A stretch of DNA of 64,000 nt from Paenarthrobacter nitroguajacolicus (lineage in GTDB: Bacteria > Actinomycetota > Actinomycetes > Actinomycetales > Micrococcaceae), in assembly GCF_029952445.1 (NCBI RefSeq), contig NZ_JAQPPK010000011.1, positions 1 to 64,000 of the forward strand, given 5' to 3'. Under the pieces are notes generated by a model. It was given only the letters and a program-made list of their open reading frames with translations, did not search any database and was not told where the DNA came from. This document shows positions 38,735 through 47,777 of this stretch, piece by piece (position 1 is the first letter of the stretch; every line of letters begins with the position of its first letter). Position numbers and translations under genes: made by a program.

Positions 38735-38919
38735 AAGCTGCTGTACACCTGTGGATAGCGCCCACTCACTTGGCTATTGACCGTGAACAACGTAGATTTT
38801 ATCCATCGATTGGAAGCGCGGCGGAACCAGAAACCAAACCAGAAACGCCGTCCACACGTAGCTTGTCGGGGCCCGGTCATCACGCCTTGCCACCGAGCCA
38901 ACGCCCAAAGGGGAATTAA

Positions 38920-41900
38920 TTGCACGACGACCGCCGGATCACTGAACAGCGTCTCGACCGATTTGTTCGGGACCGCATTCTTCCGGCCATTTACGGCAGG
39001 GCGATACCGCTTCAACTCAGCAGCTGGGACGCACCGGGGGAGCCTGTTCCAGCGGCCGAAGCGATGCGCCAACTCTTCACCCCGCAGGAACCGGGCGCAC
39101 CTTGGGGCAAGGCCTGGAGCACCAAGTGGTTGCGCCTGCAGGGCGAAGTTCCGCAGGACTGGGGCATGTCCGATTCCACTGCCGTGGAGATCGTCGTGGA
39201 CCTGGGCTTCAACAGCGACGCCCCCGGATTCCAGTGCGAGGGAACTGCCTGGCGCGCGGACGGCAGCATCATCAAGGCTATTTCTCCCCGGAATTACCAC
39301 GTCCCCCTCAAACTCCTGGGTGGTGGACAGTCCGTTGATTTCTACGTTGAGGCCGCCGCCAACCCGGACGTCGCGCAGGGCTGGTCCTTTGTCCCCACTG
39401 CGCTGGGAGACAAGGCGACCTCCGGCGACGAGCCGCGCTACCGCCTGGGCCGCATCGCCATCGCCGAGCTGAACGAGACAGTCTGGGAACTCAACCAGGA
39501 CATCTGGACGCTCAGCGGGTTGATGCATGAATTATCCACGGAGCTGCCCCGGCGCCACGAGATCCTCCGCGCCCTGGAACGCATGCTGGACATCATGGAC
39601 CCGGACGACGTCGCCGGGACCGCCGCGGCCGGCCGTGAAGCGCTCAAAGAGGTCCTGGGCCGCCCCGCCTATGCCTCAGCCCATGAGCTCCTGGCCACGG
39701 GCCATGCACACATCGACTCGGCCTGGCTCTGGCCGGTCCGTGAAACCATCCGCAAGTGTGCCCGGACTTTCTCCAACGTAGTGGCCCTCATGGACGAGGA
39801 TCCGGACTTCGTCTTCTCCTGTTCCTCGGCGCAGCAGATGGCATGGATGAAGGAGTACTTCCCGGAGCTTTTCGTCCGTATCCGGGAGAAGGTCAAAGCC
39901 GGCCAGTTCGTACCCGTGGGCGGCATGTGGGTGGAATCGGACACCAATATGCCCGGTGGCGAGGCAATGGCACGCCAGTTCGTGGAAGGCAAGAGCTTCT
40001 TCCTCAAGGAGTTCGACGTCGAATGCGAGGAAGCCTGGCTTCCCGATTCCTTCGGCTATTCGGGCGCCATCCCGCAGATCGTCAAGGAAGCCGGTTCACG
40101 GTGGTTCCTGACGCAGAAGATCTCGTGGAACAAGGTCAACCGCATGCCCCATCACACCTTTACATGGGAGGGCATCGACGGGACCCGGTTGTTCACGCAC
40201 TTCCCACCCGTGGACACCTACAATGCTGAACTCCATGGCCGGGAACTGGCGCACGCAGAGCGCAACTACCGCGATCACGGCCGTGGCACCATGTCCCTGG
40301 TTCCGTTCGGATACGGCGACGGCGGCGGCGGACCCACGCGCGAAATGGTGGCTGCCGCGCACCGTACGGCGGACCTGGAGGGCTCACCCAAGGTCCGCAT
40401 GGGTACTGCCAAGGACTTTTTCACCAAGGCCGAGGCCGAGTACGCCAACCTTCCTGTCTGGGTGGGCGAGATGTACTTGGAAATGCACCGCGGGACCTAC
40501 ACAAGCCAGGCCAAGACCAAGAAGGGCAACCGGCGCAGCGAGCACCTGCTGCGTGAGGCGGAGTTGTGGTGCTCCACCGCTGCTGTCCGCCTTGGCAAGG
40601 ACTACACGTACCCCCAGGACGAGCTGAAGCGGCTTTGGCGCCTGGTTCTCCTCCAGCAGTTCCACGACATCCTTCCGGGCAGTTCCATCGCGTGGGTCCA
40701 CCAGGATGCCGAGCGGAACTATGAAGCGATTTCCCGCGACCTTGAGAAGATCATCGCGGACGCAGCCCAGGCGTTGGTAGGCACCGGCACCACCGGGTTC
40801 CTCTTGAACGCCGCTCCGCACCAGCGCAGTGGTGTCCCCGCCCTGGGCATCGACGAGGCCGACCAACCGGGCACTGGTGTCCACGTTGACCAGTCCGCGG
40901 ACGGCTTCGTGCTGGAGAACGGAGTGATCCGGGCGGTGGTGGACGCAAACGGCCTGCTGACCTCCTTGGTGGACCATGCCAGCGGCAGGGAGGCAATCGC
41001 CCCCGGCCAGGCCGGCAACCTGTTGGAACTCTTCCGCGACACCCCCAACGAGTGGGACGCCTGGGACATCGAAGAGTTCTACCGCCGAAACGTCACCCCG
41101 CTCACCCACGCGGAAGCCATCGACCTTGAGCGCACGCCAGTGGGCGCCGTCGTAGTGGTCAGGCGCAGAGTGGGCGCGTCCACCATTACGCAACGCCTGA
41201 CGCTCGACGCCGGTGCCTCCTCGCTGGGAATCGCCACCACAGTGGACTGGCAGGAGCGCGAGAAGATGCTCAAGATCGCCTTCCCGCTGGACGTCCGGGC
41301 GGACCGCTCAGCCTCGGAAACGCAATTCGGGCACGTCTTCCGGCCCACCCACACCAACACGTCCTGGGAGGTGGCAAAGTTCGAGATCTGTGCCCACCGG
41401 TGGATCCACGTGGCCGAGCCAGGCTACGGCGTGGCCATCAGCAACGCGTCCAGCTACGGCCATGACGTCACCAGGGCGGTGCGCGAAGACGGCGGAACCA
41501 CGACGACGGTCCGCACCTCGCTGCTGCGCTCCGCGCGGTTCCCGGATCCCGAAGCAGACCGCGGCGAGCACACGCTCGAGCTGTCCATCAGGCCGGGAGC
41601 CGCGATAGCCGACGCCGTGGAGGAGGGCTACCGGACCAACCTGAAGCCGCGCTTCGTTACCGGCGGGCATGGCGTTGAGCCACTGGTTTCAGTCTCCAAC
41701 CCGGCAGTCGTGGTGGAGGCTGTAAAGCTGGCCGAGGATGGTTCCGGCGACGTTGTCGTGAGGCTCTATGAGTCCCTGGGAGAGCGCTCGGTTGCCCTTG
41801 TGACGCCCGGTTTCGACGTCACGGCGGCCACTGCCACGGACCTGCTGGAGCGCACCACAGACACCGTTGGCGTGACAGTGAAGGAAGACTCCACCGTCAG

Positions 41901-41949
41901 CCTGGTGCTGCGCCCGTTCCAGCTGGTAACGCTGCGTTTTTCCCGCTAG
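38920..41949 (+). CDS. Alpha-mannosidase (GH38)
   Basis: TTG at 38920 (MHDDRRITEQRLDRFVRDRI) with AAAGGGGAA about 11 bases upstream; 1009 residues. Family motifs include GHAHIDSAWLWPVRETIRK, FVPVGGMWVESDTNMPGGEA (Asp of SDTNMP is the nucleophile candidate) and WLPDSFGYSGAIPQI. It should hydrolyse alpha-mannosides in the cytoplasm, since no signal peptide is visible. It stands alone, preceded by a 185-bp gap with no clear operator. Confidence 0.93.
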   Translation: MHDDRRITEQRLDRFVRDRILPAIYGRAIPLQLSSWDAPGEPVPAAEAMRQLFTPQEPGAPWGKAWSTKWLRLQGEVPQDWGMSDSTAVEIVVDLGFNSDAPGFQCEGTAWRADGSIIKAISPRNYHVPLKLLGGGQSVDFYVEAAANPDVAQGWSFVPTALGDKATSGDEPRYRLGRIAIAELNETVWELNQDIWTLSGLMHELSTELPRRHEILRALERMLDIMDPDDVAGTAAAGREALKEVLGRPAYASAHELLATGHAHIDSAWLWPVRETIRKCARTFSNVVALMDEDPDFVFSCSSAQQMAWMKEYFPELFVRIREKVKAGQFVPVGGMWVESDTNMPGGEAMARQFVEGKSFFLKEFDVECEEAWLPDSFGYSGAIPQIVKEAGSRWFLTQKISWNKVNRMPHHTFTWEGIDGTRLFTHFPPVDTYNAELHGRELAHAERNYRDHGRGTMSLVPFGYGDGGGGPTREMVAAAHRTADLEGSPKVRMGTAKDFFTKAEAEYANLPVWVGEMYLEMHRGTYTSQAKTKKGNRRSEHLLREAELWCSTAAVRLGKDYTYPQDELKRLWRLVLLQQFHDILPGSSIAWVHQDAERNYEAISRDLEKIIADAAQALVGTGTTGFLLNAAPHQRSGVPALGIDEADQPGTGVHVDQSADGFVLENGVIRAVVDANGLLTSLVDHASGREAIAPGQAGNLLELFRDTPNEWDAWDIEEFYRRNVTPLTHAEAIDLERTPVGAVVVVRRRVGASTITQRLTLDAGASSLGIATTVDWQEREKMLKIAFPLDVRADRSASETQFGHVFRPTHTNTSWEVAKFEICAHRWIHVAEPGYGVAISNASSYGHDVTRAVREDGGTTTTVRTSLLRSARFPDPEADRGEHTLELSIRPGAAIADAVEEGYRTNLKPRFVTGGHGVEPLVSVSNPAVVVEAVKLAEDGSGDVVVRLYESLGERSVALVTPGFDVTAATATDLLERTTDTVGVTVKEDSTVSLVLRPFQLVTLRFSR

Positions 41950-41983
41950 TCCTGCAACACGGGAAATGGCCGGCGCAACAAGC

Positions 41984-42772
41984 CTAGACGTCGTGCTGGA
42001 GCCTTTTCACGAAGAGTTTGGTCCGTTCCTGCCGGGGTGCGCGCAGCACCTCGGCAGCCGGGCCGCGCTCCACCACCACACCACCGTCCATGAAGATGAC
42101 CTCGTCGGCAACGTGCTGGGCGAAAGCCAGTTCGTGCGTGACGATCACCATGGTCCAGCCTTCTTCAGCGAGTTCCTTGATGACGCCCAGGACATCGCCC
42201 ACCAGCTCAGGATCCAAGGCTGAGGTGGGCTCGTCGAACAACAGCAGCTGGGGTTTGAGAGCCAGCGCCCGCACGATGCCCACGCGTTGCTGCTGGCCAC
42301 CGGAAAGCTCGAAGGGATAGGCGTCGCGTTTGTCCGCCAAACCAACGCGCTCCAGCAGGCGCTCGGCCTCGGCGATGGCCTCGGCCTTGGGGCGCTTCTG
42401 TACCTGCACGGGCCCTTCGATGACGTTCTTCAGAACCGTCATATGCGGGAACAGGTTGAATTGCTGGAACACCATGGCGCTGCGGTCCCGCAGTGCGGCC
42501 AAGTCCTTCTTGCCAACCTTGGCCCCGAAATTGATGGCAAGCCCGCTTGAGGCATCGCCGCTGCCGAAGGTGACCGTACCGGCGTCGGGAATTTCCAGGC
42601 CGTTGAGCGAGCGCAGGACAGTGGTTTTACCGGAGCCTGAAGGCCCGATCAGGGCCACAACCTGGCCGCGGCGGATCTCGACGTCGATGTCCCGCAGGAC
42701 TGTGTTGCTGCCGAAGGACTTAGCGAGGTTCCGTGCCTCCAGGACCATGTTCGAGGGATCAGTGGGCGACAT
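41984..42772 (-). CDS. Polar amino-acid ABC importer, ATP-binding protein
   Basis: ATG at 42772 starts MSPTDPSNMVLEARNLAKSFG; 262 residues. Walker A GPSGSGKTT, signature LSGGQQQR and Walker B LLLFDEPTSALD are present. It is last in a three-gene cluster and overlaps the permease gene by 14 bp. It energises uptake of a polar amino acid, probably cystine or glutamine-type, judging by its partners. The upstream in-frame extension to 42901 lies inside the permease gene and is not real. Confidence 0.92.
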   Translation of the reverse strand: MSPTDPSNMVLEARNLAKSFGSNTVLRDIDVEIRRGQVVALIGPSGSGKTTVLRSLNGLEIPDAGTVTFGSGDASSGLAINFGAKVGKKDLAALRDRSAMVFQQFNLFPHMTVLKNVIEGPVQVQKRPKAEAIAEAERLLERVGLADKRDAYPFELSGGQQQRVGIVRALALKPQLLLFDEPTSALDPELVGDVLGVIKELAEEGWTMVIVTHELAFAQHVADEVIFMDGGVVVERGPAAEVLRAPRQERTKLFVKRLQHDV

Positions 42773-43418
42773 AGCGGTCCAATCTCCTCTCCACGGCGGA
42801 CTGCGCAGTGGAAAGAACCAGGCAGATGACCCAGTAGACCAGGGCTGCCTGCAGGTACAGGGCCATGAACTCCTGGCTGAAGGCAGCGATTTGCTGGGCA
42901 TTGCGGAACAGTTCGGTGACCAGGATCAGTGACGCGAGGGACGTGTCCTTCACCAGGGATATGAAGGTGTTGGACAACGGGGGAACCGAGACCCGGGCAG
43001 CTTGGGGCAGGATGATCCGCACCAGCGTCTGACGGTTGGACATGCCGATGGTGTGCCCGGCTTCCCATTGGCCCTTGGGCACGGACAAGATGGCGGCGCG
43101 GATGATCTCGGCAGCGTAACCGCCTACGTTCAGCGAGAACGCAATGACCGCGCTGGGCCACGGATCAAGCTTTACTCCAACGCTGGGCAGGCCGTAGAAG
43201 ATCACGAACAATTGCACCAGCAGGGGAGTGCCGCGGATCACCGAAACGTAGAAACGGCCGATTCCCGAAAGCACCACGTTGGGGCTCAACCGCAGCAGCG
43301 CCACCAGCAGGGCAAGGACCAAGCCGAAGGCGAACGACATCAACGTCAGCGGTATGGTCCCTGTCACGGCTCCAGTGATGAGCGGTCCGAAGGAACTCCA
43401 GACGAGGTCCCAGTTCAT
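42759..43418 (-). CDS. Polar amino-acid ABC importer, permease
   Basis: 219 residues with about five membrane segments. The EAA-type loop GYAAEIIRAAILSVPKGQWEAG and PLLVQLFVIFYGLP are hallmarks of the HisM/GlnP/TcyB type. The membrane partner of the adjacent ATPase and solute-binding lipoprotein. The start ATG directly abuts the stop of the solute-binding gene. Confidence 0.92.
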   Translation of the reverse strand: MNWDLVWSSFGPLITGAVTGTIPLTLMSFAFGLVLALLVALLRLSPNVVLSGIGRFYVSVIRGTPLLVQLFVIFYGLPSVGVKLDPWPSAVIAFSLNVGGYAAEIIRAAILSVPKGQWEAGHTIGMSNRQTLVRIILPQAARVSVPPLSNTFISLVKDTSLASLILVTELFRNAQQIAAFSQEFMALYLQAALVYWVICLVLSTAQSAVERRLDRYVAH

Positions 43419-44234
43419 CTATTTGGTGACGTCCGCGCCGAAGTACTTGTCCGAGATCTTCGCCAGCGTTCCGTCTGCACGGAGGTCGTCCAGGGCCTTG
43501 TCCACTGCCTTGGTGAGCTCAGTGGATCCCTTGCGGAAGACCAACGCGCTCTCGGTCTTGTCCGGGGCCTCCGCTGCGACCTTCAGGCCGGAGTCGGGAG
43601 TGGTCTTGGCGTAGTCCAGGTAGGTGAGTTTGTCGTTCACCGTGGCATCCACGCGGCCCTGCTGGACCAGGGTGGCGGACTGGGCCCAGCCTTCGACGGC
43701 CTGGACGTTGGCGCCCGCTTCCACGGCCATCTTGTAGAAGTTGCTGGTGAGGGACTGGGCGGTGGTCTTGCCCTTGAGGTCGGCGAAGCTGTTGATGCTG
43801 GAGTTGTCCGACTTGGTGACCACTACGCCGGTGGAGATGGTGTACGGGGTAGAGAACTCGTACTTGGCCTTGCGGTCATCGTTGATGGAAATCTGGTTGG
43901 CGATGGTGTCGAAGCGCTTGGAATCCAAACCTGCGAAGATGCCGTCGAACTGGGTTTCCTGGAAGGTTGCCTTGACGCCGAGCTTTTCCGCTACTGCCTT
44001 TGCGATCTCGACGTCGAACCCGGTGAGGTCACCGGCTCCCTCCGCATGGAAGCTGAACGGGCGGTAGGTTCCCTCGGTGGCAATCACCAGCTCGCCCTTG
44101 GACTTCACATCGGAAAGGGAGGTGTCTCCGCCGGACTGCGCCGGGGCTGATCCTCCGCCGCAGGCCGAAAGGGCAAGGGCAGCGGAAGCCAGGGTGGCGG
44201 CGAGGATGGAACGACGGGTGCGGAGGCTGTTCAT
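43419..44234 (-). CDS. Polar amino-acid ABC importer, solute-binding lipoprotein
   Basis: 271 residues with a lipobox (LSAC, Cys25), an SBP_bac_3 domain with GTYRPFSFHAEGAGDLTGFDVEIAKAV and FDGIFAGLDSKRFDTIANQ. It is first in the importer operon. The DTIANQISI and FDVE blocks resemble L-cystine-binding TcyA/FliY proteins, but specificity is inferred. A lipobox at the usual distance supports a membrane-tethered form. Confidence 0.92.
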   Translation of the reverse strand: MNSLRTRRSILAATLASAALALSACGGGSAPAQSGGDTSLSDVKSKGELVIATEGTYRPFSFHAEGAGDLTGFDVEIAKAVAEKLGVKATFQETQFDGIFAGLDSKRFDTIANQISINDDRKAKYEFSTPYTISTGVVVTKSDNSSINSFADLKGKTTAQSLTSNFYKMAVEAGANVQAVEGWAQSATLVQQGRVDATVNDKLTYLDYAKTTPDSGLKVAAEAPDKTESALVFRKGSTELTKAVDKALDDLRADGTLAKISDKYFGADVTK

Positions 44235-44471
44235 GGAGCCATCTTAGTCATCGGAGGTAACCGGTACGGCGGCGGACACCGATGCCAGGTAAAAGTGCGT
44301 TAAAAAGGCTGAGTGGGGGCGGTCCCCAACAGCCCGCCACCACTCATCCCCCCAATTGTGATCACGTGGGCGCCACATCCACCGGAAACCCGTTCTCTGA
44401 TTCCGGTGTCAGGCTGCAGCCGCATTCACACATTCATGATTGTGCCACGATCTAATGGTTTTGTGAAAGTC

Positions 44472-45179
44472 TTACGCTGAGAGACGCCGTTTACGACGTG
44501 CGAAGGCTTTGGAGAACCAAATCCCGGCCAATCCAATACACGTGAGCATGGCCGCGGAGTAGTTGATCAGGACCCGCAACCAAGCCTCCGAGAACGGGAT
44601 AAGCGGAAAGAGCTGGGACAGCAAAAGCAGCGACAAACCCAGCAGCAGCAGTCCCGAGGCGACCCGCAACAGCACGGGTGCCTGGCTCACCACAGTGCGC
44701 CAGATGGCGGGAACCAGGCAAGCGGCAACAAACCCCGGATAGAAGCGGCCCATGAAGGCATAAGCCTCCAACGACGGCCCCCACGCCAGCCCACTCATTC
44801 CGGCCGACGAGCCGCGGGTATCGGTAATCAGGAAAAAGTAGATCGTCAGTACGGCCACAATGGCAGCCACGGTGATGCCGATCGGTCCGCGGATGGCCCG
44901 CACGGCCGATTGCGAGCCGAAAGCGGTGGCGATCTTGATGCCCATGAAGAAGAACGTGGCATACAGCAGGAAGCGCAGAACCAGGTTGCCGATGTTCATC
45001 CCTCCCAGCCAGCTGTCAATGACGAGGTACGGAGCTTCGATGCTGATGAAAATACTGAGCGAGATCAGCGAGAAAATGTAGAAGACCACCCGGTTTTCCC
45101 CGCGCAGCGCGCTGGGGATCCGTGCGACGGTAATCGCGAGGCAAACTACCAGCGTGACCCAGGGCAGGACAGCCGTCAT
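44472..45179 (-). CDS. Polytopic membrane protein (possibly MAB_1171c/DUF6545-like)
   Basis: ATG at 45179 overlaps the TGA of the upstream HTH gene (ATGA), so it is translationally coupled; 235 residues. Six to seven hydrophobic segments are visible with a basic end (FARRKRRLSA). The pattern ARIPSALRGENR near the first loop resembles a family of putative transporters found beside HTH genes. Function unknown. The 236-bp region after it holds only weak hairpins. Confidence 0.6.
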   Translation of the reverse strand: MTAVLPWVTLVVCLAITVARIPSALRGENRVVFYIFSLISLSIFISIEAPYLVIDSWLGGMNIGNLVLRFLLYATFFFMGIKIATAFGSQSAVRAIRGPIGITVAAIVAVLTIYFFLITDTRGSSAGMSGLAWGPSLEAYAFMGRFYPGFVAACLVPAIWRTVVSQAPVLLRVASGLLLLGLSLLLLSQLFPLIPFSEAWLRVLINYSAAMLTCIGLAGIWFSKAFARRKRRLSA

Positions 45180-45898
45180 CCGAGGTTCTCCCAAATTCGT
45201 TCAGTTCGTTCGTGGTCTTGTTCCTGGCGGCGAAGGGTCTTGCCCAAAGCCAGAAGCCGTTCACCGGCAAGGGTCACCAGTGCACTTTGGGACATCCTGT
45301 CCAAAGCCTCGCGGCGGGCATTGGGTGGCCATCCGGCTTCGGCTTCGGTGATCAGTCCTCCGGCCACCAAGCCGCCCGCAGGTCCGACGCCGGCCGCGCG
45401 GGAGGTGGCGATCGCCAGTTCGGGGGGAAGCCTGTTTGCCGTCAGGTGGGCGGAAAAGTTCTGGGGAGCGATGCCGGTGGTGTCGCTGACCCGGTGCCGC
45501 AGCTCGCCGTCGTCGATCGCGTCCACCCAGTTCCGCACCGACGTAGGGTGCGGCGGTTCCGAAAGGGGAGCCACGGGCGCTGAGCCGGGCTCGTTGCGTT
45601 CCACCACAGCCCGCAGGAGATCGATGGTGGCGATCTGGCTCACCAGCTCGCAGCTCGTTGGCGGAACGGGCTCGCCACGGAGATCGGAGTACAGGTCAAA
45701 GGTGGACAACTCCTGGACCGGGTTGATGTTGAAGCCCCTGCTGATGCTCACCAAGGTGGACTCGGCCACCTTGCCACGGACCAGCTGCTGGGCCAGGGTT
45801 GTCCGTTTGATGCCGGCGATCCTGCAGACGTCAGCTGTGCTGGCATCAGGCGCAACGCCATGAAGCCAGCGCTGGAACGCCTTGGACTGTAAGGGCAT
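45176..45898 (-). CDS. HTH-domain regulatory protein
   Basis: ATG at 45898 (MPLQSKAFQRWLHGVAP) gives 240 residues. The N-terminal 60 residues fit an XRE-like helix-turn-helix (TADVCRIAGIKRTTLAQQLVRGKVAES). The rest is helical with no recognised enzyme motif. The downstream membrane-protein gene overlaps by 4 bp. It is divergent from the ABC-F gene. A role in sensing or regulating the pair is inferred. Confidence 0.7.
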   Translation of the reverse strand: MPLQSKAFQRWLHGVAPDASTADVCRIAGIKRTTLAQQLVRGKVAESTLVSISRGFNINPVQELSTFDLYSDLRGEPVPPTSCELVSQIATIDLLRAVVERNEPGSAPVAPLSEPPHPTSVRNWVDAIDDGELRHRVSDTTGIAPQNFSAHLTANRLPPELAIATSRAAGVGPAGGLVAGGLITEAEAGWPPNARREALDRMSQSALVTLAGERLLALGKTLRRQEQDHERTERIWENLG

Positions 45899-45995
45899 GT
45901 GGGACTCTCTGTGATGTGGCACGCGGCAAGACAAAAAGGACAAAACGGGGTAAGTGGGAGTACAGATCGATTTTACGCCGACGCCACATTGAATT

Positions 45996-46010
45996 ATGCT
46001 TGATGATTGA
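45996..46010 (+). CDS. Possible 4-codon upstream micro-ORF in the ABC-F leader
   Basis: ATG CTT GAT GAT TGA encodes Met-Leu-Asp-Asp and its stop ends at 46010, exactly at the first base of the attenuator hairpin. A second ATG at 46003 opens an in-frame leader of 37 codons that runs through the hairpin into the ABC-F start. A ribosome stalled here could alter folding of the hairpin. This reading is from sequence alone; no RBS is clear. Confidence 0.35.
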   Translation: MLDD

Positions 46011-46055
46011 ACCCGCTGGTCCGTACACCCCCCAAGTCCGGACCAGCGGGTTTTT
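46010..46055 (+). terminator. Intrinsic terminator/attenuator in the ABC-F leader
   Basis: AACCCGCTGGTCCG (46010-46023) and CGGACCAGCGGGTT (46039-46052) form a perfect 14-bp stem, followed at once by a TTTTT run (46051-46055). No plus-strand gene lies upstream, because the neighbour is divergent, so the terminator can only act on a transcript starting in this region. That makes it a leader attenuator of the ABC-F gene, 59 bp before its ATG. Confidence 0.85.
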
Positions 46056-46113
46056 CCATGCCCGCGGGAATCGCGGCCTGACGATCTGCGTTCCCTTGCT
46101 GGAGGATAGACAA

Positions 46114-47775
46114 ATGACTGCAACCTTGGTGGCCAAGGAACTTGCCGGTGGTCATGGCCACCGCACACTTTTTTCCAAACTTTCCCTTACCGTTGCCCCC
46201 GGCGATGTGGTGGGCGTGGTGGGCGCGAACGGTGCCGGAAAATCAACGCTGCTCCGGATCCTGGCCGGTGTCGACCAGCCGCAGGAAGGAAGCCTCAGCC
46301 TCGCGCCGTCGGACGCTTTCGTTGGCTGGTTGCCGCAGGAACACGAACGCGTGGCGGGGGAGACCATTGCCGGCTACATAGCGCGCCGCACCGGCTGCGC
46401 GAAGGCCACCGCGGAGATGGAATCCACTGCCGAAGCCCTCGGCTCGGGGGCGCCTGGCGCTGATGACGCCTACTCCCTGGCCTTCGACCGCTGGATGGCC
46501 TCGGGCGCGGCCGACCTGGAAGACCGCATTCCCGCCGTCCTGGCAGACCTCGGGCTGGAACTTGGGGCAGAGGCCCTCATGACCGGTCTTTCCGGTGGGC
46601 AGGCGGCCCGTGTGGCGCTCGCGGCACTGCTGCTGAGCCGCTTCGACGTGGTGCTCCTGGACGAACCCACCAATGACCTTGACCTTGACGGGCTGGCGCG
46701 GCTTGAGGCCTTCGTCCAGGGCCTGCGCGGCGGCGTCGTGCTTGTCTCCCACGACCGCGAATTCCTGGCGCGCTGCGTCACCACGGTTGTGGAATTGGAC
46801 CTGGCCCAGAACTCGGTGGCGGTCTACGACGGCGGCTACGAGGCGTTCCTTGAAGAGCGCGCCGTAGCCAAACGCCACGCCCGTGAGCGGTACGAGGAAT
46901 TCGCCAACACCAAGGCCGACCTCGTGTCCCGGGCACGCACGCAGCGGGAGTGGAGCTCCCAGGGCGTCCGGAACGCCATGAAGAAGAACCCGGACAATGA
47001 CAAAATCCGACGTGCCGCGAGCACCGAATCGTCCGAGAAGCAGGCGCAGAAAGTCCGCCAGATGGAGTCCCGGATCGCCCGGCTCACCGAAGTGGAGGAG
47101 CCCCGGAAGGAGTGGCAGCTGCAGTTCAGCATCGGCCAGGCACCCCGCTCAAGTGCCGTCGTCGCAACCCTGCGCAACGTCGTCGCGCGCCAGGGCGACT
47201 TCACGCTGGGACCGGTGAACCTCCAACTCAACGGCGGCGAAAGGATCGGCATCACGGGCCCGAACGGCGCCGGCAAGTCAACCCTGCTGCGGTTGCTGCT
47301 GGGAACGCAAAAACCCGACGACGGCGAGGCCTCCATGGGAGCGTCCGTCGCCATCGGCGAAATCGACCAGGCGCGTGGACTGCTCGACGGCGGCCTGCAG
47401 CTGGGCGATGCCGTCGAAGCCGTGCTGGTGGATTGGAACAGCGCCGATGTCCGAACCCTCCTGGCCAAGTTCGGCCTCAAAGCGGACCACACCTCACGCA
47501 CTGTGGATTCGTTGTCCCCCGGAGAGCGGACCCGCGCGGCGCTCGCCTTGCTGCAGGCCCGCGGAGTGAACCTGCTGGTGCTGGACGAGCCCACCAACCA
47601 TTTGGACCTTCCAGCCATCGAGCAGCTCGAAGAGGCACTGGAGAGCTATGAAGGTGCGCTCCTATTGGTCACTCACGACCGCCGGCTGCTCGAAAACGTC
47701 CGACTCGATTCGAGGTGGCACCTGGAAAACGGACAAGTCCGGGAGCTCCACCACACCCCAAGCCAGGAGAAGTAA
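46114..47775 (+). CDS. ABC-F family ATPase (ribosome-associated, resistance-type candidate)
   Basis: ATG at 46114 with GGAGGATA upstream; 553 residues. Two ABC domains without membrane segments: Walker A GANGAGKST and GPNGAGKST, signatures LSGGQ and LSPGE, Walker B LLDEPTND and LDEPTNH; the inter-domain linker (about 255-340) is charged and would reach the peptidyl-transferase centre. ABC-F proteins act on the ribosome, and several give resistance to macrolides, lincosamides or pleuromutilins. The attenuator in the leader is a common trait of the inducible resistance subgroup. An exporter gene follows after 2 bp. Confidence 0.92.
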   Translation: MTATLVAKELAGGHGHRTLFSKLSLTVAPGDVVGVVGANGAGKSTLLRILAGVDQPQEGSLSLAPSDAFVGWLPQEHERVAGETIAGYIARRTGCAKATAEMESTAEALGSGAPGADDAYSLAFDRWMASGAADLEDRIPAVLADLGLELGAEALMTGLSGGQAARVALAALLLSRFDVVLLDEPTNDLDLDGLARLEAFVQGLRGGVVLVSHDREFLARCVTTVVELDLAQNSVAVYDGGYEAFLEERAVAKRHARERYEEFANTKADLVSRARTQREWSSQGVRNAMKKNPDNDKIRRAASTESSEKQAQKVRQMESRIARLTEVEEPRKEWQLQFSIGQAPRSSAVVATLRNVVARQGDFTLGPVNLQLNGGERIGITGPNGAGKSTLLRLLLGTQKPDDGEASMGASVAIGEIDQARGLLDGGLQLGDAVEAVLVDWNSADVRTLLAKFGLKADHTSRTVDSLSPGERTRAALALLQARGVNLLVLDEPTNHLDLPAIEQLEEALESYEGALLLVTHDRRLLENVRLDSRWHLENGQVRELHHTPSQEK

Positions 47776-47777
47776 CC

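Noticed and set aside
44235..44471. Possible terminator or riboswitch in the 237-bp gap
   Set aside because: A TGAGTGG/CCACTCA pairing is weak and no T-tract or conserved aptamer block is present.
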